From contig WTGR01000033.1 in assembly GCA_011523485.1 (NCBI GenBank), positions 1 to 10,440 of the forward strand: a stretch of DNA of 10,440 nt, given 5' to 3'. This DNA is from Acidobacteriota bacterium. Its GTDB lineage: Bacteria > Acidobacteriota > Vicinamibacteria > Vicinamibacterales > UBA8438. Position numbers and translations under genes: made by a program. Below the pieces are notes generated by a model. That model saw only the letters and a list, made by a program, of their open reading frames with translations. It did no database searches and was not told where the DNA came from. Shown one piece after another: positions 1 to 5,118 of the stretch (positions are counted from its first letter, which is position 1; every line of letters begins with the position of its first letter).

Positions 1-1
1 C

Positions 2-472
2 ACCCGGATCCCGTTCAGCGCGCACCACAACTTCAAGATGTTCGGCAGCTACCCGCTACCTTACGACATCTCGTTCAGCGGCTCGTTCCGGACCGTCGCC
101 GGGAGACCGATCGACGCGGACTGGCGCGTGCCCAACGACCTGATCGCACCATCGCTCGGGCGGAACCTGGCGGCGTGCGGCACGCGGACGGAGTGCACCT
201 CGACGGCGGCCGTGCCGCTGATCGCGCCGTATACCCAGTTCCTGGACCGGCGCAACGTGCTCGACCTGCGGTTCTCGAAGGCCGTGGACGCCGGCGGGGC
301 CCGGGTGACGTTCAATCTCGACATCTACAACATGTTCAACGGCAACCAGGTACTGGGGGTCAACGAGCGGTTCGGTTCCCGCTGGCTCGTGCCGGCGTCG
401 CTGCAGAACAACGAGGTGGATTCGATTCTCGCGGGCCGGCTGATTCACGTCGGCGGCTCGCTGGAATTCTAG
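2..472 (+). CDS. TonB-dependent receptor (Oar-like), C-terminal end, partial
   Basis: The reading frame is open from base 2 and the 5' part lies outside the window, leaving about 156 residues. The visible part looks like the last strands of an outer-membrane beta-barrel. It has alternating aromatic and polar segments, a segment RNVLDLRFSK followed by a strand ending LDIYNMFNGNQ, and a C-terminal strand RLIHVGGSLEF that ends in phenylalanine. A final Phe is the usual beta-barrel assembly signal. The pairing of an LDLRxSK strand with DxYNxxNG and a late ILAGR segment is typical of the large Oar/carboxypeptidase-regulatory-like TonB-dependent receptors that are abundant in Acidobacteriota (family knowledge). 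Such proteins import large ligands across the outer membrane using TonB energy. The plug domain is not visible, so the substrate cannot be guessed. The next gene starts 25 bases downstream on the same strand, which suggests co-transcription. Confidence 0.85.
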   Translation, partial: TRIPFSAHHNFKMFGSYPLPYDISFSGSFRTVAGRPIDADWRVPNDLIAPSLGRNLAACGTRTECTSTAAVPLIAPYTQFLDRRNVLDLRFSKAVDAGGARVTFNLDIYNMFNGNQVLGVNERFGSRWLVPASLQNNEVDSILAGRLIHVGGSLEF

Positions 473-497
473 AGGGAGGTACGCGACCATCCTCCGC
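473..497 (+). promoter_or_regulatory. Distant, possibly paired Shine-Dalgarno of the CRTAC1 gene
   Basis: GGGAGG at 474-479 is a strong Shine-Dalgarno but sits 18 bases before ATG 498. CCTCC at 491-495 is complementary to its GGAGG core at 475-479, so a 5-bp hairpin with an 11-base loop could form. That hairpin could either hide the site or shorten the effective distance to the start codon. Both the pairing and any effect are inference. The only in-frame codon at normal distance is ATC at 489, which would be a very rare start. Confidence 0.3.
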
Positions 498-2336
498 ATG
501 CGCAGTGGGGCTTCAGGAGCCCGTGGCAGGATCCGCACGGGATTCGACCACGGGCTTCTGGCCGCTTTCGTGACGCTGGCCCTGCTCCCGGGTTGCGGCG
601 GCGACACGGCGAACGACGGTGCGGCCGGTGGATCGGATGGTGGCGGGGATCGAACGGCGGCGGGTCGTTCCCCCGGGACCGGGCCGGACGACGGGTCCGG
701 GTGGTTCACCGACGTCGCGGAGGACGCCGGCCTCCACTTCGTGCACTTCAACGGCATGTCCGGGGAGTTCTACTTTCCCGAGATCATGCCGCCCGGCGTC
801 GGGTTGCTGGACATCGACAACGACGGCGACCTCGACGTCTACCTCGTGCAAGGACAGTTGCTCGGCACGGGAACGGTCGACGAGGCCCTGTTCCCGCCGC
901 CGGGATCGCTCCCGCTCACCGGCCGCCTGTACCGCAACGATCTGACGGTGCAGCCGGACGGGACGCGCACGCTACGATTCACCGACGTCACGGAAGAAAG
1001 CGCGATCGATGCGCGCGGGTACGGGATGGGGGTGACCGCGGGGGACGTCGACAACGACGGCCGGGTCGATCTCTACTTGACGAATCTGGGCCCGAACCAG
1101 TTGTTCCGCAACAACGGGGACGGCACGTTCAGCGACGTCTCGCGGCAGAGCGGTCTCGACGATCCCGGCTGGGGCGTGTCGGCCGCGTTCGTCGACTACG
1201 ACCGCGACGGATGGCTCGATCTCTACGTCGGGAACTACGTCGACTACGCCATCGAGGCGGACCAGGAGTGCCCCAGCGACACGGGGCGGGTCGGCTACTG
1301 CGTTCCGCAGGTGTATCGGGCCCAGCCCGACCGGCTCTTTCGGAACCGGGGCGACGGCAGCTTCGCCGACGTCACCGCCACCGCCCTGGCGAGCGCGACG
1401 TTCGGGCCGGCCCTCGGGGTGGCGACCGCCGACTTCGACGGCGACGGGTGGCCGGACATCTACGTGGCCAACGACGGCGAGGAGAACCAGCTCTGGATGA
1501 ACCGGCGGGACGGGACGCTGGCCGACGCCGGACTGGTGTCGGGCGCCGCCCTGAACGGGAACGGCGCCGCCGAGGGGAGCATGGGCGTCGACGCCGGCGA
1601 CTTCGACAACGACGGGGACGAAGACCTGTTCATGACGCATCTGACGACCGAGACCAACACGCTCTACGTCAACGACGGCAACGGCATGTTCGAGGACCGG
1701 AGCGCCCTGTCCGGCCTCGGTCCGCCGAGCCTGGCGGCGACCGGCTTCGGGGCCGCTTGGCTCGACTTCGACAACGACGGCTGGCTCGACGTCCTGACCG
1801 TCAACGGCAGGGTGAGCCGCACCGAGGAGCGCGCGGACGAGCCGTTCCCGTACGATCAGGCGCGGCAACTGTTCCGCAACCTCGGCGACGGTCGGTTCGA
1901 GGAGGTTACCGGCCGGGCCGGCGCGACGTTCGCGATGTCCGAGGTGGGGCGCGGGGCCGCCTTCGGCGACGTGGACAACGACGGGGACATGGACGTGCTG
2001 GTCGGCAACGACAGCGGACGGGTCCGCCTGCTCGTCAACCAGATGGAGAGCGCGCACCACTGGCTGGGGCTGCGGCTGGTGGGGGGCGCCGAGGTCCCGC
2101 GCGACATGCTGGGCGCGCGCGTCGAGGTCGCGACGAGCGGTGGAACGACCTTGTGGCGGCGTGCGCGCGCGGACGGCAGCTACGGGTCGGCCAACGACCC
2201 GCGCGTGCACGTGGGGCTGGGCGATGCGACGGAGGTCTCGCGCATCCGCGTGCACTGGCCCGGCGGGCGGGTGGAGGAGTGGACGGACGTGCCCCTCGAT
2301 CGCTGGACGACGCTGACGGAAGGGACCGGGCAGTGA
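498..2336 (+). CDS. CRTAC1-family FG-GAP/VCBS repeat lipoprotein with ASPIC/UnbV domain
   Basis: This is a 612-residue protein with an N-terminal lipoprotein signal: a basic n-region, a hydrophobic stretch LLAAFVTLALL, and the lipobox LPGC with the acceptor Cys at residue 33. It is therefore probably exported and lipid-anchored. The mature part is a likely beta-propeller built from FG-GAP/VCBS repeats. At least seven calcium-type loops are visible, starting with DIDNDGDLD near residue 105 and DVDNDGRVD near 183, then DYDRDGWLD, DFDGDGWPD, DFDNDGDED, DFDNDGWLD and DVDNDGDMD. Residues from about 520 to the end form an ASPIC/UnbV domain, running from HHWLGLRLVG to RIRVHWPGG. Family members are extracytoplasmic and presumed to bind ligands or carbohydrates, but no reaction is established. 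ATG 498 is the only canonical start after the in-frame stop at 441. The best Shine-Dalgarno match (GGGAGG, 474-479) lies unusually far upstream, 18 bases. The gene follows the receptor and precedes a TPR lipoprotein, a common acidobacterial order. Confidence 0.9.
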   Translation: MRSGASGARGRIRTGFDHGLLAAFVTLALLPGCGGDTANDGAAGGSDGGGDRTAAGRSPGTGPDDGSGWFTDVAEDAGLHFVHFNGMSGEFYFPEIMPPGVGLLDIDNDGDLDVYLVQGQLLGTGTVDEALFPPPGSLPLTGRLYRNDLTVQPDGTRTLRFTDVTEESAIDARGYGMGVTAGDVDNDGRVDLYLTNLGPNQLFRNNGDGTFSDVSRQSGLDDPGWGVSAAFVDYDRDGWLDLYVGNYVDYAIEADQECPSDTGRVGYCVPQVYRAQPDRLFRNRGDGSFADVTATALASATFGPALGVATADFDGDGWPDIYVANDGEENQLWMNRRDGTLADAGLVSGAALNGNGAAEGSMGVDAGDFDNDGDEDLFMTHLTTETNTLYVNDGNGMFEDRSALSGLGPPSLAATGFGAAWLDFDNDGWLDVLTVNGRVSRTEERADEPFPYDQARQLFRNLGDGRFEEVTGRAGATFAMSEVGRGAAFGDVDNDGDMDVLVGNDSGRVRLLVNQMESAHHWLGLRLVGGAEVPRDMLGARVEVATSGGTTLWRRARADGSYGSANDPRVHVGLGDATEVSRIRVHWPGGRVEEWTDVPLDRWTTLTEGTGQ

Positions 2337-2375
2337 GGCGGACGACGCTGACCGCAGGGGAGCGGACAGTGAGGC
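2305..2375 (+). repeat. Imperfect tandem duplication across a stop/start junction
   Basis: Two adjacent copies, 2305-2339 (35 bases) and 2340-2375 (36 bases), share an identical 13-base head (GGACGACGCTGAC), a central AGGG, and an identical 9-base tail (CAGTGAGGC). They differ by substitutions in the middle and one inserted base. The first copy encodes the last residues of the CRTAC1 protein (TTLTEGTGQ) and its TGA. The second would encode TTLTAGERT in the TPR frame, with the inserted base turning the TGA position into a GTG codon. Both copies carry a purine-rich Shine-Dalgarno-like stretch followed by GTG, so the TPR gene has two in-frame candidate starts, 2333 and 2369. Confidence 0.75.
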
Positions 2376-4015
2376 GACATCGCTCTCGGCGGCACCCGGC
2401 GGCCCGCCACGGGCTGCTGGCGGGGGCGCTGGCCGCCGCGCTGGCCGGCTGCACCGCCGACCCGCGTGCGCCGGCCGCGTCGGGGACGACGCCACCCGAC
2501 CTACCCGGCGCCGAGGCGCTGCGGCCCACCCCGCTGCCCGATCTCTCGGACATGACTCCCGCCGTGCGGGAGCAGATCCGCGAGCGCTACGCGGCGCTGA
2601 CGGCGGCCATCGAGCGCGCGGACGAGACCGGCGCGTTGAGCGAAGCGTACGGCGCGATGGGCACCGTGCTGATGGCGGCACGCTACGTCGACGCGCCCGA
2701 GCCCTTCTACCGCAACGCGCAGGTGCTGGCGCCGGACGACAGACGCTGGCCGTACTATCTCGGGCACCTCTACACGACCCGCGGCGCCTTCGCCGAGGCC
2801 GCGGCGGCCCTCGAGCAGGCCCTCGCGCTGCGGCCGGACGACGTCCCGACACTGATCTCGCTCGGCGAGGTCCACCTGGAGCAGGGCCGGCCCGCGGCGG
2901 CCGAACCGCTGTTGGCGCAGGCGCTGGCGCTACGGCCCGACTCGGTCTGGGCGCGGGTCGGCCTGGGACGGGCGGCCGTGATGCGACAGGACTACCTGCA
3001 GGCCGTGGAGCATCTGGAAGCAGCCCTGGCGGTGGATCCGGGGGCCGCCGACATCCACTATCCGCTAGCGATGGCCTATCGCGGCCTCGGCGAACTGGAG
3101 CGGGCCGAAGTGCACCTGCGGCAGCGGGACAGCGGCCAGGTTCGGCGGCCCGACCCGTTGATGCAGGCCATGCGGGACTCTCTGCAGAGTCCGAGCGCCT
3201 ACGAGCGCGAGGGGATTCAGGCGCTCGCCGGCGGAGACTGGGAAGCCGCGGCGGCGGCCTTCCGCCGGGGCATCGAGCTGGCGCCCGAGAACCCCGCGCT
3301 ACGGCACCGGCTGGGGACGGCGCTGTTCATGTCGGGCAACGCGCGCGAGGGCCGGGCGCAGTTCGAAGCGGCCCTGCGGGTAGCGCCGAACTACGCCCAG
3401 GCGCACTACAGCCTCGGGCTGCTCCTGGAGGGAAACGGCCGTTTCGACGAGGCGCTCCACCGGTTCTCGACCGCGGTGCGGCACGAACCGAGCTACGTCG
3501 AGGCCCGCGTCCGGCTGGCTCGCCTCTTGCGGCGGATGGGACGGCCGAACGAAGCTCTCGCCGAGTACGACCAGGTGATCGCCGCCGATGCTCGAGGTCC
3601 CGAGGCCCGGTTCGGATACGCGATGACGCTCGTCCTCCTCGGGCGTTACCAGGAAGCTCGGGACCGACTGGAGGCAGGGATCACGAGCCATCCCGACCAG
3701 GCGATGTTCCGCAAGGCGCTCGCCCGCCTGCTGGCCGCCGCGCCCGACGCGCGCACCCGGGACGGGCAGCGGGCGCTGGCGCTGGTGCAGGAGCTGCTCG
3801 CGCAGGAGCGGACCTTCGATCTGGGCGAAGCCATGGCGATGGCGCTCGCCGAGGTCGGACGCTACGCCGAGGCCGCGTCGTGGCAGCGCGAGGTTATCTC
3901 GATGGCCGCGCAGGCGGGCCGCAACGACCTCGTGCAGTTGATGGCCGGGAACCTCCGGCTGTACGAGCGCGGCGAGCCGTCCCGCACCCCCTGGCGCGAC
4001 GACGAGATGCCGTGA
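2369..4015 (+). CDS. Tetratricopeptide-repeat lipoprotein
   Basis: This is a 548-residue protein. From GTG 2369 the N-terminus is an Arg-rich n-region, then LLAGALAAALAGC, a type II signal peptide with lipobox LAGC and acceptor Cys at residue 28. TPR units with the usual spacing follow in two blocks. The first covers about residues 128-255 (for example the unit ending ALEQALALRPDD) and the second about 277-446 (units ending RRGIELAPEN, EAALRVAPNY, STAVRHEPSY). A further helical tail ends in the polar sequence YERGEPSRTPWRDD. TPR arrays are protein-binding scaffolds, so a periplasmic or envelope adaptor for the neighbouring CRTAC1 protein or receptor is an inference. GTG 2369 is preferred because AGGGGAG (2356-2362) sits 6 bases upstream and the n-region has normal length. 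GTG 2333 overlaps the upstream stop as GTGA, is in frame, and adds 12 residues. Co-transcription with the upstream gene is very likely. Confidence 0.88.
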   Translation: MRRHRSRRHPAARHGLLAGALAAALAGCTADPRAPAASGTTPPDLPGAEALRPTPLPDLSDMTPAVREQIRERYAALTAAIERADETGALSEAYGAMGTVLMAARYVDAPEPFYRNAQVLAPDDRRWPYYLGHLYTTRGAFAEAAAALEQALALRPDDVPTLISLGEVHLEQGRPAAAEPLLAQALALRPDSVWARVGLGRAAVMRQDYLQAVEHLEAALAVDPGAADIHYPLAMAYRGLGELERAEVHLRQRDSGQVRRPDPLMQAMRDSLQSPSAYEREGIQALAGGDWEAAAAAFRRGIELAPENPALRHRLGTALFMSGNAREGRAQFEAALRVAPNYAQAHYSLGLLLEGNGRFDEALHRFSTAVRHEPSYVEARVRLARLLRRMGRPNEALAEYDQVIAADARGPEARFGYAMTLVLLGRYQEARDRLEAGITSHPDQAMFRKALARLLAAAPDARTRDGQRALALVQELLAQERTFDLGEAMAMALAEVGRYAEAASWQREVISMAAQAGRNDLVQLMAGNLRLYERGEPSRTPWRDDEMP

Positions 4016-4236
4016 ACGCGGCAGCCGCCACCGGTGACCCGGGAGCGCCTCCGGCGCGTCGCGCACGGTCGTAGCGCCTATCGCGAAGCCCTTCCGACGC
4101 GCGGCCAAGCCGCCGCACTGCGGCTGAAAGCGGCGATTGTCATCCTCGGATTCCAACGTCCATGCTCGTACGAATGCGTCATACAATACGTACGACTAGA
4201 AGCTGATCGCACCACGGAAGCCCACGGGAGAAGCCG
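4016..4236. other. Intergenic spacer before the toxin-antitoxin pair
   Basis: This 221-base gap shows no convincing gene. Its first half has the same high GC as the neighbouring coding DNA. The second half drops sharply: 4141-4200 is 29/60 G+C by hand count. It contains the candidate operator and -10 element described separately. No stem-loop followed by a T-run was found that would end the upstream operon. Confidence 0.6.
4166..4195 (+). promoter_or_regulatory. Candidate promoter and paired operator of the MazE/MazF module
   Basis: The 6-bp palindrome CGTACG occurs at 4167-4172 and again at 4189-4194, exactly 22 bases apart, or about two helical turns. The first copy extends to the 8-bp palindrome TCGTACGA. 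Between them is TACAAT (4182-4187), a good -10 hexamer placed about 50 bases before the antitoxin start. No convincing -35 was found at 16-18 bases. Antitoxins of the ribbon-helix-helix class usually bind paired palindromes over their own promoter, so autorepression is a reasonable inference here. Confidence 0.4.
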
Positions 4237-4473
4237 ATGCCACCAACCAGGACGTCTGCGACCAGAACGCGGGTGACCATATCGGTACCGACCGACATCG
4301 CGCAGTACCTCCGATCGACCTCCAACGCCAGCGCCCTGGTCTGCGAGGCGATCCGGGCGTACCGGGCCCGCGATCTGGCCCGTCGCCTCGAAGAGGCGTA
4401 CCGGGCGGATTGCGCGGAGGCCGAGCGGATCAACCGGGAATGGGAGAGCGCCGACGCCGAGGTGTCCGAATGA
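4237..4473 (+). CDS. MazE-type antitoxin, ribbon-helix-helix-like
   Basis: This 78-residue protein is probably the antitoxin for the downstream MazF-like toxin. Residues about 11-17 (TRVTISVP) look like the short N-terminal DNA-binding strand of a ribbon-helix-helix protein. Two helices follow, the second rich in Ala and Arg (CEAIRAYRARDLARRLEEAYR). The acidic tail (EWESADAEVSE) is the sort of segment MazE-class antitoxins use to wrap the toxin. Fold and role are assigned from pattern and context. The start is ATG 4237 with GGGAG (4226-4230) 6 bases upstream. The stop overlaps the toxin start as ATGA, which implies translational coupling. Autoregulation through the palindromes at 4166-4195 is likely. 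The N-terminus before the strand (PPTRTSAT) is short and probably disordered. Confidence 0.8.
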   Translation: MPPTRTSATRTRVTISVPTDIAQYLRSTSNASALVCEAIRAYRARDLARRLEEAYRADCAEAERINREWESADAEVSE

Positions 4474-4826
4474 GCCCGCCGCTGGAACGGGGGATCGTCC
4501 TGAGCGTGCGCTTCGATCCCACGGAAGGACGGGAGATCCGCAAGACACGGCCGGCTATCGTGGTCTCGAACGACGTCGCCTGCCGCTTCGATGCCGTCGT
4601 TCAGGTCGTACCGGTCACGACCCTGCCCGACCGGGAACTGCGGCCCTACGAGTCACGTTGCGGGTCGCGCAACAGTGGGCTCGCCAGACCGTCGCGGGCC
4701 GTGGCCAACCAGATTCACACCGTGTCGCGGAATCGCATCGGCCAGACAATCGGACGCCTGACCCCCGACGAAACCGCGGATCTCAATCGGGCGCTTCGGA
4801 TTCAGTTGGCGCTCGACGGCGGGTAG
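4470..4826 (+). CDS. MazF/PemK-type mRNA endoribonuclease toxin
   Basis: This 118-residue protein is close to the usual MazF length. Family hallmarks in order are: the N-terminal RGIVLSVRFDPTEGREI; the loop KTRPAIVVSND with the conserved Arg27-Pro28 (position equivalent to the catalytic Arg of E. coli MazF); VVPVTT with Thr50/Thr51 (equivalent to the catalytic Thr); and the later SGLARPS then QIHTVSRNRIG strand-and-loop. MazF toxins cut RNA at short specific sequences and stop growth when the unstable antitoxin is lost. Both catalytic positions are present, so the toxin looks intact. ATG 4470 overlaps the antitoxin stop by four bases (ATGA). An upstream in-frame ATG at 4410 would lie inside the antitoxin gene and give an Arg-rich extension that does not look like the family. 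The cleavage sequence cannot be predicted from this. Confidence 0.92.
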   Translation: MSPPLERGIVLSVRFDPTEGREIRKTRPAIVVSNDVACRFDAVVQVVPVTTLPDRELRPYESRCGSRNSGLARPSRAVANQIHTVSRNRIGQTIGRLTPDETADLNRALRIQLALDGG

Positions 4827-4877
4827 GGCGCAACGGCTCGGAAACCTCGCCGCTCTGCCGCGGCCGGCCGAAACCAC

Positions 4878-4885
4878 GCTATCAT
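4878..4885 (+). promoter_or_regulatory. Possible -10 element of the 53-residue membrane protein gene
   Basis: GCTATCAT ends 23 bases before ATG 4909 and resembles an extended -10 (TATCAT). A similar GCTATCGT lies at 8933-8940 before the aspartic protease gene. No clear -35 is visible at either place, so this is only a weak candidate. Confidence 0.22.
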
Positions 4886-4908
4886 CGATCTGCCCGCGAG
4901 CATTTCAG

Positions 4909-5070
4909 ATGGCGGACAAGAACGCGACGAACGCCGGGATCGGATTCTGGGGTTTCGGCAGCGCATTGGCGATCACGATCTCGTGGTCACTGTACGAGTC
5001 CGTCCTGTGGGCAACCGTCCACGGCGTCCTGTCGTGGTTCTACGTCATCTATTACGTGGCTACCCGTTAG
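4909..5070 (+). CDS. Small two-segment membrane protein, 53 residues
   Basis: The frame from ATG 4909 to TAG encodes MADKNATNAG, then a hydrophobic segment (about residues 11-28, GFWGFGSALAITISW), a short polar turn (YES), and a second segment (about 31-50) with the pattern WATVHGVLSWFYVIYYV. It ends ATR. Two dense, aromatic-rich hydrophobic stretches separated by one acidic turn suggest a helical hairpin in the inner membrane. The pattern of a Gly-rich first helix, then SxLWAxxHGxxSWFYVIYY, recalls small uncharacterised membrane proteins seen in several phyla. That is a memory of a pattern, not a search result. The function is unknown. Such a composition is very unlikely in a random frame of GC-rich DNA, which supports a real gene despite the lack of a strong Shine-Dalgarno. 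The SEC-C gene follows 44 bases downstream on the same strand. Confidence 0.72.
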   Translation: MADKNATNAGIGFWGFGSALAITISWSLYESVLWATVHGVLSWFYVIYYVATR

Positions 5071-5094
5071 CGCCCTGAAGTAGCCGAACGAACC

Positions 5095-5118
5095 ATGAAG
5101 GACGGGCTCGACCCGTGA
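5095..5118 (+). promoter_or_regulatory. Seven-codon upstream ORF overlapping the SEC-C gene start
   Basis: ATG 5095 opens a seven-codon frame (MKDGLDP) whose TGA (5116-5118) overlaps the GTG start at 5115 as GTGA. AAGGA at 5098-5102 is 12 bases from that GTG, which is rather long for direct initiation. A ribosome finishing the small frame could re-initiate at the GTG. This is inference from layout only, and chance is quite possible for so short a frame. Confidence 0.2.

Noticed and set aside
593..2332. Upstream extension of the TPR frame through the CRTAC1 gene
   Set aside because: The extension is an Arg-rich out-of-frame shadow of the DxDxDG repeats. The real TPR protein begins at a GTG before a lipoprotein signal.
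2369..2452. Twin-arginine signal in the TPR protein
   Set aside because: The Arg pairs lack the SRRxFLK context, and a lipobox LAGC fits a Sec lipoprotein signal.
972..2852. Minus-strand open frame of 626 codons across the CRTAC1 and TPR genes
   Set aside because: It is antisense to two well-supported genes, is rich in Arg, Pro and Ala as expected from GC-rich antisense frames, and shows no domain pattern.
3299..4186. Minus-strand open frame of 295 codons over the TPR 3' end and spacer
   Set aside because: It lacks any domain pattern and most of it is antisense to TPR repeats.
4410..4469. Longer MazF start inside the antitoxin gene
   Set aside because: The extra residues are Arg-rich and unlike MazF. 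ATG 4470 gives a normal family start and an ATGA overlap.
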